A stretch of 64,000 nucleotides of DNA from Papio anubis (Eukaryota > Chordata > Mammalia > Primates > Cercopithecidae), in assembly GCF_008728515.1 (NCBI RefSeq), contig NC_044995.1:14286127-14350126 (forward strand), in the 5' to 3' direction. The first letter of the stretch is position 1. Every line of letters starts with the position of its first letter. This document shows, piece by piece, positions 50,851-61,980 of the stretch. A program made the translations under genes and the position numbers. The notes beneath the pieces were generated by a model. That model was not told where the DNA came from. It did not search any database and was given only the letters and a program-made list of their open reading frames with translations.

Positions 50851-52670
50851 GATGTCTAGGAGCGGGAACTACGGGATCTTGAGTCACTCGCCCGCCCAGG
50901 GATGACAGGTTTGGGGTTCAGGATTTTATAAGGCTATTTATGGGAAGGGAGCCAGGCCTTACCCCCAGGCACGTGGAGGTAATGAGGTGGAGCTTGGAAT
51001 AGAGAGGGAGAAGGAAGAGGCTCAGGGGAAGCTCTGGCCTAGATATGTCCTTTCCTCATCCCGAAAAGGGAAGTCAGAGGCAGGTGCTGTCTGCAAAAGG
51101 AACCCAGAACTGGAGGAGACTGGAGACTCACGTGAGACCACGAGAAAAACAGAGATACCAAAGGGGAAATAGCAAAAATAAAACAGTAATAATAATAGAG
51201 CTCTCTTGTACTGAGTTTACTGTGGCCTGGTTCTATGCTGAGCATTTTACATAACTATCTCATGTCTTCCTCGTCACAGCTCTGAGAGATTGGATTATTA
51301 CTATTATTATCATCCCCAGTTTACAAGTGAGAAAATTGAGGCCCAGTGAGGGAGAATCAAAATACAGATGTAAAGATACAAGAGAGACACAAAACACAGA
51401 TGGAGATAAACAAAGAGTTACAGGCCCAGAGAGAAAAAAGAAAATGCAGGCAACAAACAAAAGGAGAGGGGCCAAGAGCTAGGACTCCTGGGGCTGGGGG
51501 AGTGGAGAGCTGGAGACTCGGACTCCTGGGTCCTGGGGAAGGCAGGGCCAAGGATGGGATCTCCCAGGTATTTTCCCCCGCAAATCCATGATACTAAGCT
51601 TGTCCAACCCTTCTGGCTGTGGGCGTGAGCCTGGTTGGGGTCGAAAATAGTGATTAGGAGGTGCAGATGCATCATGAGCCTATTAGGAGGTGATAAGAAA
51701 ATGATTCATGGCAGTGCCCTTAGCCTGGAAGGGACCTTTCCCCCACGGCCTCTGTTCTTTGATCTGGACAGATCTGGCCTTTTCTGTCCCTCCCCATCGC
51801 TGCATCTCCGTCACTCAGAACTGTCACTGAGGCCCATTGTGGAGGCAGAGGGCCACCCTGGAGCAGCAACAGCTTCCCTGGTGGGCATTCATCTCTCTGG
51901 GTCTCTCTGCTTTCCCCCAGACCCTGAACCGACCAGAGATCCTGGCACATTGCAGGGGCTCAGGAAATGCTCATGGAATGAATGGACGGAGATCCCCATC
52001 TCTGCGCAGCTCTTCCTCTGTCCCCATCCAGTTACGTTTTTCTGTATCACCATCACGTCTCTTAGCCTCCCCCTCGCCTCACCAGTCTCCTCCCACCTTT
52101 CCTTTCAACCTCACCTTTCTCCTCGAGCCACTGGGCCCACTATCCCCATTAGGGAGAAACCAAGGCTCATTTTGGAAGATCTCTCTCCCAGGGGTCACGT
52201 ACAGGACATTATGTAAGGGAGTGGCCTCAGAGCTGAGAGAAGGGTTCTCAAGAGTCCAATTACAGACACACTGCCAGCACCGCAGTCAGAAATGCAAGAT
52301 CACACCAAACATGTGCCTTCACAGTTTGTGTTAGATTTGATCTTGCATTTACACCCACACAAAGAATCACACACACACAGTAATACAATCACCTACAAGC
52401 ACAAACACAAATACAGGCACACAATCACAGAATCACCCGTGATCACAGCACACAAGAAATATCCTATTCCACATGCAAAACAGACACCCCAGCGATGAAA
52501 TTACATGACCAGTCACTGAGAGGCCACTCATCCAGCTCCTACCAGAAGGAACTGAGCAAAGACCTGGGTTAATTCCCTACTGTATCCCCGGCAACCAGAA
52601 GAACACATCATCGTCATCAGCAGCAGCAACAAAAAATGTTTCCTATGTGACAGGCACAATTCCAAGCACT
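50851..52670. other. Intergenic, no gene recognised
   Basis: Unique sequence, MIR/L2 traces (51180-51345), CA-rich low-complexity DNA (52340-52480). A 193-codon frame at 51635-52216 has no recognisable domain or splice context. Confidence 0.45.
51475..51550 (+). repeat. MSR1-like units
   Basis: AGGACTCCTGGGGCTGGGGG and CGGACTCCTGGGTCCTGGGG, two adjacent units. Confidence 0.75.
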
Positions 52671-52973
52671 TTTTTTTTTTTTTTTTTTTTGAGATGGTGT
52701 CTCACTCTGTTGCCCAAGCTGGAGTGCAGTGGCGCGATCTCGGCTCACTGCAATCTCTGCCTCCTGGGTTCAAGCGATTCTCCTGCCCCAGCCTCCCAAG
52801 TGGCTGGGACTACAGGCACACACCACCACGGCCGGCTAGTTTTTGTATTTTTAGTAGAGATGGGGTTTCACCATCTTGGCCAGGCTGGTCATGAACTCCT
52901 GACCTCAGGTGATCCGCCCACCTCAGCCTCCCAAGGTGCTGGGATTACAGGCGTGAGCCACCGCGCCCAGCCA
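52671..52973 (-). mobile_element. AluS, minus
   Basis: Complete minus Alu beside a MIR-like flank that resumes at 52975. Confidence 0.92.
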
Positions 52974-53112
52974 CACTTTTTATTTAATGCTCTCAACAAC
53001 CTTATTTGCAACAACCCATCTTATAGGTGGGAAAATTGAGATCCAAAGAAGTTTAGTGACTCGCCCAAGGTTTCACAGCCACTGACAGGCAGTCAGAATT
53101 TGGTGGGTTTTT

Positions 53113-54013
53113 TTTGTTTTTTTTTTTTTTTTTTTTTTGAGATGGAGTCTTGCTGTGTCGCCCGGGCTGGAGTGCAGTGGCCGGATCTCAGCTCACTGCA
53201 AGCTCCGCCTCCTGGGTTTACGCCATTCTCCTGCCTCAGCCTCCCGAGTAGCTGGGACTACAGGCGCCCGCCACCTCGCCCGGCTAGTTTTTTGTATTTT
53301 TAGTAGAGACGGGGTTTCACCGTGTTAGCCAGGATGGTCTGGATCTCCTGACCTCGTGATCCGCCCGTCTCGGCCTCCCAAAGTGCTGGGATTACAGGCT
53401 TGAGCCACCGCGCCCGGCCTTTTTTTTTTTTTTTAGATGGAGACTTGTCCTGTCACCCAGGCTGGAGTGCAATGGTGCGATCTCAGCGCACTACAACTTC
53501 CGCCTCCTGGGTTCAAGCAGTTCTCCTGCCTCAACCTCCCGAATAGCTGGGACTACAGGCACATGCCACCACACCCGGCTAATTTTTTTTTTTTTTTTGA
53601 GAGGGAGTCTCGCTCTGTGGTCCAGGCTGGAGTGCAGTGGCGCGATCTCGGCTCACTGCAAGCTCCGCCTCCCGGATTCACGCCATTCTCCTGACTCAGC
53701 CTCCTGAGTAGCTGGGACTACAGGCGCCCGCCACCGCGCCCGGCTAATTTTTTGTATTTTTAGTAGAGACAGGGTTTCACTGTGGTCTCGATCTCCTGAC
53801 CTTGTGATCCGCCCGCCTCGGCCTCCCAAAGTGCTGGGATTACAGGCGTGAGCCACCACGCCCGGCCCGGCTAATTTTTTGTGTGTGTTTTTACTAGAGA
53901 CAGGGTTTCACCATATTGACCAGGCTGGTCTTGAACTCCTGACCTCAAGTGACCTGCCTGCCTCAGCCTCCCAAAGTGCTGGGATTACAGGTGTGAGCCA
54001 CCATGCCCAGCCA
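53113..54013 (-). mobile_element. Three minus Alus, one nested
   Basis: AluYRa-type at 53113-53420; an older Alu at 53421-53586 and 53867-54013; inside it a 12-base-deletion AluY at 53587-53866 with CCCGGCTAATTTTTT repeated at its ends. Confidence 0.9.
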
Positions 54014-54035
54014 GCAGTCAGAATTTGAACCCAGG

Positions 54036-54924
54036 CTGGGCACAGTGGCTCATGTCTTTAATCTCAACACTTTCAGAGGCAGAAGCAGAAGGATTGCTTG
54101 GGCCCAGGAGTTTGAGACCAGCCTGGGCAACATAGCAAGACTCTGTCGCTACAAAAAAATTTTAGAAATTAGCTGGCATGGTGGTGCACACCTGTGGTCC
54201 CAGCTACTCAGGAGGCTTGAGTCGGGGAGGTCAAGGCTGCAGGGAGTCCTCCCACTCACTGCACTCCAGCCTGGACAACAGAGTGAGACTTTGTCTCAAT
54301 AAAAAAAGAATTTGAGGCTGGGCGTGGTGGCTCACGCCTGTAATCCCTGCACTTTGGGAGGCCGAGGCAGGTGGATCACCTGAGGTTGAAAGTTCAAGAC
54401 CAGCCTGCCAACATGGAGAAACCCCGTCTCTACTAAAAATGCAAAAAATTAGCCGGGCATGGTGGTGCACGCCTGTAATCCCAGTTACTCGGGAGGCTGA
54501 GGCAGGTGAATTGCTTGAACCTAGGAGGCGGAGGTTGCGGTAAGCTGAGATCTCACCATTGCCCTCCAGCCTGGGAAACAAGAGCGAAACTCAGTCTCAA
54601 AAAAAAAGAATTTGGGCCGGGCGCGGTGGCTCAAGCCTGTAATCCCAGCACTTTGGGAGGCCGAGACGGGCGGATCACGAGGTCAGGAGATCGAGACCAT
54701 CCTGGCTAACACGGTGAAACCCCGTCTCTACTAAAAAAATACAAAAAACTAGCCGGGCGAGGTGGCGAGCGCCTGTAGTCCCAGCTACTCGGGAGGCTGA
54801 GGCAGGAGAATGGCGTGAACCCGGGAGGCGGAGCTTGCAGTGAGCTGAGATCCGGCCACTGCACTCCAGCCTGGGCAACAGAGCGAGACTCCGTCTCAAA
54901 AAAAAAAAAAAAAAAAAAAAAAAA
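54036..54924 (+). mobile_element. Three + Alus stacked on one target
   Basis: Copies at 54036-54306, 54316-54606 and 54615-54924 (the last AluYRa-type). AGAATTTG recurs at each joint. Confidence 0.92.
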
Positions 54925-54939
54925 GAATTTGAACCCAGG

Positions 54940-55430
54940 CTTTCCCAGGCTTTCTGGCTCCAGAGTCCATCACATAAGGCTACCATTCAATAAATAATTG
55001 CTGCCTTAATCCACCAGAATTACAGAATCACAGTAACTGCGAACACACCCAAACGGCAGTGCAGTGTGTGGACTCACAGGAGGGCAATGCAGACACACAA
55101 ATAGAAGAGACCCTCTCATATCACACCACAGACCACAGAAAAAGCACAGAGACACATCATAGCAGTCAGGGATTGTCATGACAATTGGTCACAACCACAC
55201 ACACAGACACAACACACAGAAACACAGGGGCACACCCAGAGCTCCGCAAGTCCCTCCTGTTCCGCTCCCAGCCCCGCTGGGCTGGCCCTCAAGGAAACAG
55301 CAGGTTGAGGATGGGAAGGGGGGCCACCCCACTTGTCCGCTCAGCCCGACCGGTTCCACCAGGGCCACAGATGGCACAACCCACCTTGTGAAACCCAAGT
55401 GATGACTGACCTATGTTGGGCAACTGGACT
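54940..55430. other. Intergenic, low-complexity
   Basis: ACAC-rich sequence (about 55020-55220), otherwise unique; no gene. Confidence 0.45.
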
Positions 55431-55648
55431 CAGACCTGGTCTGGATGCCTGGGTTCTGGGGAGAAAGGGCCTGGGAGCCTGGACTCCTGTATTTCCAAAG
55501 GAGGAGGGGGTTGGGTGCCCCATTCCTTCTAAGGGGGAAGAGGAGGATTGGGACCTGGACTCTCAGATCCTGAGGATGGAAGGCTGGGGCCTGGACTCCT
55601 AGATTCTGGGAAAAGAGGGGGCCGGAATCCTGGATTCCTCTGTCTTTG
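55430..55648 (+). repeat. MSR1-like tandem units
   Basis: CTGGATGCCTGGGTTCTGGG, CCTGGACTCCTGTATTTCC, CTGGACTCTCAGATCCTGAG and CTGGACTCCTAGATTCTGGG follow at about 40-base spacing, just before the MER53-like element. Confidence 0.75.
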
Positions 55649-55652
55649 ATGG

Positions 55653-55848
55653 TAGGGTTCCAGATTTAGCAAATAAAACTATAGGAAGCCCAATTTAATT
55701 TGAATTTTAGATAAATAACAAATACTTTTTTAGTATAAATATGTCGCAAATACTGCATGAAACATACTTATACTAAAAAAAAACTGTTTGTTGCTTATCT
55801 GAATTTCAGATTTTACAGGACATCCTGTATTTTATGTGGCAACCCTGT
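55653..55848. mobile_element. MER53-like palindromic MITE
   Basis: The segment opens GGGTTCCAGATTTAGCAAAT and closes GTATTTTATGTGGCAACCCT. The two halves are near inverted copies meeting around TATGTCGCAAATACTGCATG. This is the layout of the short hairpin-forming DNA element MER53. It sits about 2.6 kb upstream of CNFN. Confidence 0.75.
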
Positions 55849-56799
55849 TTGAGGAGGATGTAGGCCGATGCCTGGTGACTGGGCCACCATCACTCCTCAG
55901 CCCCCCAGGAGCTCCTCCTCCTGCTCACGGCCCTCCTCGCCCCCAAGCAGGCCACCTCACAGCTTCCCCAGTCTCTATTTCCTCACCTGCATGAATTGCT
56001 AGATCTAATTGGGGCCCCCAGGCTGTGTCAGGAGTGAGAGAGGAAACTTGAGGACAACTCAGAGTGTCATCCTGGGAGCCCTAGGGTCCTCGGAGATGAC
56101 TGACCTTGAGTCACCTGCACCCTTAGTCTGGACAGCAGGGGGGATGGGGCCCTGTGGCTGCCTCCACGGGGCAGTTCTGGAGATGAAGAGAGATGGGAAG
56201 CGAGATTCAGAAGAGATTTTGACTTAGGAGACAGAGACCCTGGGATAAGGGCATAGAGACACAGAGCCTGGAAGGAGAGGGACCCAGAGATGGAGAGACA
56301 GAGATTTGGAAAGAGATTTGCAGAGATGAGGAAAGAAAGAGAGATTCACAGCTAGAAAGGTGAAGATGCAGGGTGAGAGACAAAGATTCAGAGATGGGGA
56401 GACAGGGATGTTAGGACACAAGTGGGAAGGAGATGTTCCCCAGACATCCAGGCTCCAGGGCCAAAGATGGACGTGCACCGGCAAGACAGTGAGCGCTGCC
56501 GGGAGTTCTGGGGACAAGGAGACTCAACCATCTGGGTGGTGCTGGGAGACCAAGGCTTGGGTCCTAATGTGTTGGAGGCAGGGAGGGGATACCTGGGATC
56601 CCAGGCTAGCAGAGCGATCCACCTGCCATCACCCCATACCGTAGGGTGATGACACCACCTTCTCTGCAGGTGACACCCCAGTTTTCTAGTACCTCCTACA
56701 TTTTTGGGGTGACACCCGTGCTGAGAACCCCACCCAGCTCTAACACTGCTTCCCTCACTGAGTCACCTCCCAACCCCGTCAGGCCTGTTGAGGGGAGAC
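55849..56799. other. CNFN distal upstream region
   Basis: Unique, purine-rich (GAGAGA-like at 56220-56420). No gene or clear promoter seen. Confidence 0.45.
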
Positions 56800-57015
56800 T
56801 TTGGCGACTCAGGCATCCAGGCCCCCAGCTCCTTCCCTGCTCAGGAGCCCAGCAGTGTGGAATCCCAGGACCCCTACCTTACTGAGGGATGTGCTCCTGG
56901 CCTCATGAGACATGGGAGTCCAGGGCCCCAGCCCCTCCTCCCTCAGACCCAGGGGTCCAAGCCCCCAGTCCTTTGCTCCATTAGGACCCAGGAGTCCCGG
57001 GTGACGTCCATGTCC
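56800..57015 (-). repeat. MSR1-like units in reverse orientation
   Basis: CAGCCCCTCCTCCCTCAGAC, CCCAGGGGTCCAAGCCCCCA and AGGACCCAGGAGTCCCGGG are the complement of the same unit, so the orientation flips between 55.6 and 56.8 kb. Confidence 0.7.
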
Positions 57016-57386
57016 TTCAGGAACTGCGGCTTTTCAGTTCCCAGCCTCCTCCCTTCCCAATTTGGAGCTGGGGTGAGGTGTGTTTATTTACTTTGGTTCC
57101 AACATGAGTCATTCCCCAAAACACACTGCCCCCCATGTGTCTCCTGGCTTGAATGGGGAGGACATTGTCCCCCTCTCCCAGGAAAGTGGGGACATCACTG
57201 AGAGTCTGATGAGAGACCCTGAAAGGGGAGTCCCACACAGCACTCTCTCGCACTCCACCTGGCCTTTCTCTCTCCCCACCCATCACCTCTCCCCATTTCC
57301 CTACCCTCTAAGCCTGTTCAGTGATTCCCCCACCTGCCTCTCCACTTTTCCATCTCCATCTCTCTTCTGTCTCCCATCTCCCCACA

Positions 57387-58022
57387 TTTTTTTTTTTTTT
57401 TTTTTTTTTTTTGAGACAGTGACTGCCTCTGTCACTGAGGCTGGAGTGCAGTGGCAGGAACACGGCTCACTGCAGACTCAACCTTCTGGACTCAAGCAAT
57501 CCTCCTGCCTCAGCCTCTCAAGTAGCTGGGACTACAGGCACATGCCACCATGCCCGGCTAATTTTATTTGTATTTTTTGTAGAGATGGGGTCTCCCCATG
57601 TTGCCCAGGCTGGTCTCCAACTCCTACGCTCAGGCGATCCTCTCGCCTCAGCCTCCCAAAGTGTTGGGATTACAGGCGAGAGCCACCACGCCTGGCCCAT
57701 CTCCCCTCTTCTTGTTTTTTTTTTTTTTTTTTTTTTTTTTTGAGACGGAGTCTCACTCTGTCGCCCAGGCGGGAGTGCAGTGGCCGGATCTCAGCTCACT
57801 GCAAGCTCCGCCTCCCGGGTTTACGCCATTCTCCTGCCTCAGCCTCCCAAGTAGCTGGGACTACAGGCGCCCGCAGCCTCGCCCGGCTAGTTTTTGGTAT
57901 TTTTTAGTAGAGACGGGGTTTCACCGGGTTAGCCAGGATGGTCTCGATCTCCTGACCTCGTGATCCGCCCGTCTCGGCCTCCCAAAGTGGTGGGATTACA
58001 GGCTTGAGCCACCGCGCCCGGC
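57387..58022 (-). mobile_element. Two minus Alus upstream of CNFN
   Basis: Older Alu at 57387-57698 and AluYRa-type at 57716-58022; TTCTTGTT flanks the second. The CNFN TATA box is 400 bases further. Confidence 0.92.
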
Positions 58023-58228
58023 GTTCTTGTTATTTCTTTTCACATTTTTGTGCTCCTCTGTTTCTTGGCACCTCTCCATCCCTCTACATCTTCCTGTGTC
58101 TCTCCATCTCTCTGAATCTCCTACTGTCTCTCCCTTCTGTCTAGAGGGACTTCCCTGCCTGCCCTTCTGACACTGTGTTTCTGTCTCTCCCTCTCTTTTG
58201 GTCTCTGCACACTGACGCAGCTGTGGCC

Positions 58229-58507
58229 CCCCACACCCCTACCCCACCCCACCCTGCCGCCTTCTCTCCCCTCAGTCCTGGGAGCTGAAGCAGGAGGGGA
58301 AGTGGGGTGATGGGAGTGGAGAGGGAGGGCGGGAAATCCCAGTGCAGGGAGAGGGTCGACCAGACCGGCTTGGCTCCCTGGGCACCTCTGTCAGAGCCCC
58401 GCCCAGGGCTGCGTGGCCGCCCATATAAGTGGCTCTGGGCTGAGAGGGAGAAGTCAGTGCCTGTGTCTCCACACCTCTGTCTCCATCACTGCCTCGCAGT
58501 CCTGCAG
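58229..58507 (+). promoter_or_regulatory. CNFN: CNFN promoter and non-coding exon 1
   Basis: A TATA box CATATAAGT (58422-58430) places the start near 58454. The untranslated exon then runs to donor GCAG|GTAGGA (58507). A CCCACACCCC/CCCCACCCC run at 58229-58254 could bind KLF-type factors, which would suit a gene of terminally differentiating keratinocytes; this is inference. Confidence 0.7.
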
Positions 58508-59076
58508 GTAGGAGCAACCCCTCTACAGCCCTCTTCTTTGAAGTTGGGTGCCTCTGCTCTGATCTCCCTCCTCCTCATCCCACTCATATCACTCTGTCTC
58601 CTTTCGTATCTCTGAATGTCTGTCTCTCGGGACATCTCTGTCCTTCCCAATGCCCCCAAATCCCTCCTTCTTAATTGGGGTGGGCTGAGCTGAATTTAGA
58701 AGTCCTGTGGCCCAGCATCACCTCTATGAACCCCCTTGGCCTGGGCCGTCAGACGCGGGGCGTTCCTCCTCATGTCTCTGAGCCTCAGTGTTCATCTGTG
58801 AGATGGGCTTGCAGAGGAGTCAAAGTGCTGGGCACATGTGGGCGTTACTGGTGACATCTCTGTGGGCACCTGGCTCTGATATTTCTCCCCTTGTCTCTGA
58901 TTCTGTCCATCTCCATTTCTTACTCTCTCTCAAGCTCTACCTCGGGTATGGGGAGGGTCCTCTGCCATCTGTCGGGCAGTTGGAAAGCGATGGGCGAGTT
59001 TCTCGCCCCCACCCTATCCATTCCCTACTCCTTGTCTCTCCTGGCCAGCAGGCTGACTTGGCCTCTTTCTCCCCAG

Positions 59077-59258
59077 CTCCTCTCCCCCTGAGAGCCCAGC
59101 CCCCGGTGCCCCAGTCCCTTGCCCCCACCTCCCCAGTATCCAGTGTCCCTTGGACAGACTCTGCCACTGTCGCCGCAGCCACTTCTGCCGTCCCCAACGC
59201 CACCTCCTCAGGGCCAGCAAGATGCAGTTTGAGATGCACGACAACGTGAAAGGCAAAG
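59077..59258 (+). other. Candidate alternative CNFN exon with in-frame leader
   Basis: A pyrimidine-rich acceptor (TTTCTCCCCAG) and donor AAAG|GTGGGA bound 182 bases between CNFN exons 1 and 2. The ATG at 59222 (A at -3) gives 12 codons plus one base, and splicing to 59708 reads MQFEMHDNVKGKA straight into the known CNFN methionine. The known exon 1 to exon 2 splice does not need it. It is unproven. Confidence 0.3.
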
Positions 59259-59707
59259 GTGGGATCACTGGGTGGACCAGCAACCCTCTCAGTACTGGAA
59301 CCTGGCCGCCTCCCTCCCCTGGGCACCCTTGCTTCGAAGACAGACGGCGCCTGCTTCCACCCCAGAGGCCCCAGAAATGCTGCAACCCAGAACCCAGGCC
59401 CAGACATGGAGGAGGAGGAGGCACTGCCAAGCCCCACCCAGATGTGGTTCCCACCCTTCCTCGGATGTGCAGGAGACCCCCACCCCCAGCCTAACCAGAC
59501 GTGCAGGACCCAGTAGCAACAGGGACAGACTGGGGTTGCCGGTACCCAGATGTGGCAGAAGGGAAGGGGGAGGCACAGTGGTGCCCCTTCAGTGGGCGGC
59601 CTGGTGGCCCCGCCCAGACTGCCCGGCAGAGGGAAGGGTGGCAGAAGTGCAGGGCACAGGAGGTGCTGCGAGGCTGCCAGCTGACCCCTACCCTCCCACC
59701 TCTGCAG

Positions 59708-59821
59708 CTATGTCCTACCCCGTGACCAGTCAGCCCCAGTGCGCCACCACCAGCTGCTACCAGACCCAGCTCAGTGACTGGCACACAGGTCTCACGGACT
59801 GCTGCAACGACATGCCTGTCT
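59708..59821 (+). CDS. CNFN: CNFN exon 2 (start codon)
   Basis: The acceptor CTGCAG is only two bases before the ATG at 59710. It encodes residues 1-37 plus one base; donor T|GTGAGT splits Cys38. Confidence 0.95.
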
Positions 59822-61429
59822 GTGAGTGCCTGCCTGCTCCCTCTCCAGGCCCAGTGGAAGGCGGGTTTGGGGGAAATTAGGAGAGGGAAGCTCACCTCCA
59901 ACCTCCTCCCACCGCTTGCTAACCCCACTCCCACCTCCCTTCCTTGGACTCGGAATTCCCACTCTTTAACACTCACCCCTTCCTCAGACTCCCAACACTC
60001 CTTAGGATACTACCTCATGCCTTCCTACACTCAACTTCTCAGGCCCTCAACCTCCCCCTTGCACTCTTAGCTTTCCTCACTGTGACGCCCAGCTCCCTCT
60101 TCAAACCATAACTCCTGGCCCAGTGCACTGGCTCACGCCTGTAATCCCAGCACTTTGGGAGGCCGTGGCAGGTGGGTCACGAGGTCAGGAGTTCAAGACC
60201 AGTCTGGCCAAGATGGTGAAACCACGTCTCTACTAAAAATACAAAAAATTAACCGGGTGTGGTGGCGGGCGCCTGTAAACTCAGCTACTCGGGAGGCTGA
60301 GGCAGAAAATTGCTTGAACCCGGGAGACAGAGGTTGCAGTGAGCCAAGATCGCGCCACTGCACTCCAGTCGGGGCAACAGTGTGAGACTCCATCTCAAAA
60401 AAATAAAAATTAAAAATAAAATTAGCCAGGGGTAGTGGCACACACCAGTAGTCCCAAGCTATTCGGCAGGCTGAGGCGGGAGGATTGTTTGAGCACAGCA
60501 GATCGAGGCTACAGTGAGCCGTGTGATCACACCATTGCACTCCAGCCTGTATGACAGAGCGCGACTTTAATTTAGTTTTCTTTCTTTCTTTTTTTCTTTT
60601 TTTTTTTTTTGAGACGGAGTATTGCTCTGTCGCCCAGGCTGGAATGCAATGGCACAGTCTAGGCTCACTGCAACCTCCGCCTCCCAGGTTCAACCAATTC
60701 TCCTGCCTCAGCCTGCCAAGTAGCTGAGATTACAGGCGCCCACCACCACGCCCGGCTAATCTTTGTATTTTTAGTAGAGACGTGGTTTCACCATGTTGGC
60801 CAGGCTGGTCTCAAACCCCTGACATTGTGATCCGCCTGCCTCGGCCTCCCAAAAGTGCTGGGCTTACGGGCGTAAGCCACCGCGCGCGGCCTCCAATTCC
60901 TAAAAACAGAGGAAGAAGAAGAAAAAGAAAACCCTATCTTCCAATCGCTAAGCCATCCTCTCCTTGGACTTCTAATTCCCTCCGGGACCTCTCCTTGGCT
61001 GGGACCCTCATGCCCCTCTGCGACTAATCAGCCGTGCCCCTCCCCGGGGCGGAGCCGTTGGGAGGTCCCGGCTGGCCCGCCCCTGACCGCCTACGCCCCG
61101 CCCAGGTCTGTGCGGCACTTTTGCTCCTCTGTGCCTCGCCTGCCGCATCTCCGACGACTTCGGCGAGTGCTGCTGCGCGCCCTACCTGCCCGGAGGCCTG
61201 CACTCCATCCGCACCGGCATGCGGGAGCGCTACCACATTCAGGTGCGCGTGGGACTGGGGACCCGCGGGAGCAGGGAGCTGGGGACTGGCCTCCTGGGAC
61301 CCACGGCAGGGCTCCTGACCGCTCTCTCCCACCCTCTAGGGCTCCGTCGGGCACGACTGGGCGGCCCTCACCTTTTGTCTGCCCTGCGCGCTCTGCCAGA
61401 TGGCGCGGGAGCTGAAGATCCGAGAGTAA
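59710..61429 (+). CDS. CNFN: CNFN, cornifelin, coding span (112 aa)
   Basis: Coding exons are 59708-59821 (ATG 59710), 61106-61242 and 61340-61429, with correct GT/AG borders and phases, giving 112 residues, the human length and as far as I recall the same sequence. Cornifelin is a cysteine-rich PLAC8-domain protein of the cornified envelope, made in upper epidermis and other squamous epithelia. Visible features: MSYPVTSQ start, WHTGLTDCCNDMPVC, CGTFAPLCLACRI, GECCCAPYL and LPCALCQMARE, the conserved cysteine clusters of the family. It lies on the same strand as LIPE, about 14 kb downstream. Confidence 0.97.
60118..60890. mobile_element. Alu cluster in CNFN intron 2
   Basis: A + Alu (60118-60408), a + monomer (60412-60575) and a minus Alu (60590-60890), forming an inverted pair about 215 bases before exon 3. 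Confidence 0.9.
61106..61242 (+). CDS. CNFN: CNFN exon 3
   Basis: The acceptor CGCCCAG and donor CAG|GTGCGC give residues 38-83, containing CGTFAPLCLACRI and GECCCAPYLPGG, the cysteine core of the PLAC8 domain. Confidence 0.95.
61340..61429 (+). CDS. CNFN: CNFN exon 4 and stop
   Basis: The acceptor CCCTCTAG is followed by residues 84-112 (GSVGHDW to ELKIRE) and the stop TAA at 61427-61429. Confidence 0.95.
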   Translation, partial: GSVGHDWAALTFCLPCALCQMARELKIRE

Positions 61430-61543
61430 GGAAGTTCCCTGTCTTCCCCGTCCTTTTCCACCAGTCTCACCTCTGGCCTTATCTGGCCACTCCTGGGAGG
61501 GACTGCCTCACCACCCCTGTCTCGCTGCCAGAAATACACCCAC

Positions 61544-61549
61544 AATAAA
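61544..61549 (+). terminator. CNFN: CNFN poly(A) signal
   Basis: AATAAA lies 115 bases past the CNFN stop in non-repeat sequence; a short 3' untranslated region fits. Confidence 0.8.
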
Positions 61550-61980
61550 AACCTGAAAACCAACTCCGCCTACATCCATTTTGTCCCAGGGTAGGAATCT
61601 GGGTGGAGAGAGAGGATTGGTGAGAGAGGTGGGGACACTACAGATGCCTACGTGTGACCCCGCCAGGCAGTGTGTGACTTTGGCAAGTTATCCCTCCCAA
61701 ACCCCAGGCGCCCTCACCTTAACAAAGTAAAACCACTAACGCTTTAGCTGCAGACTCCCTGCGTGAAGCTGCCTGCACTCTGAAAATAAGCAAAACCAGA
61801 AAGTCAGTCTTGGGAGGGCGGGGGCACTGAAGTTCAAAGGAACAACACAGGAGAGCGCCCTTGCTTGCTCCATGCCTATGGACTGTTTGGCCTGCACACA
61901 ATTCGAACAGGCGTCGGCGACTTTTGTCTCCAAAGCAGAGAACTTCCAAGCAACAAGGCTCTCATAGATAAAAGGAGTAT

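Noticed and set aside
51635..52216. 193-codon open frame downstream of the antisense promoter
   Set aside because: No recognised homology, no acceptor/donor logic, composition like the surrounding unique DNA.
57080..57907. 275-codon open frame upstream of CNFN
   Set aside because: The second half is two Alus with an oligo-T read as poly-Phe; no gene signal in the first part.
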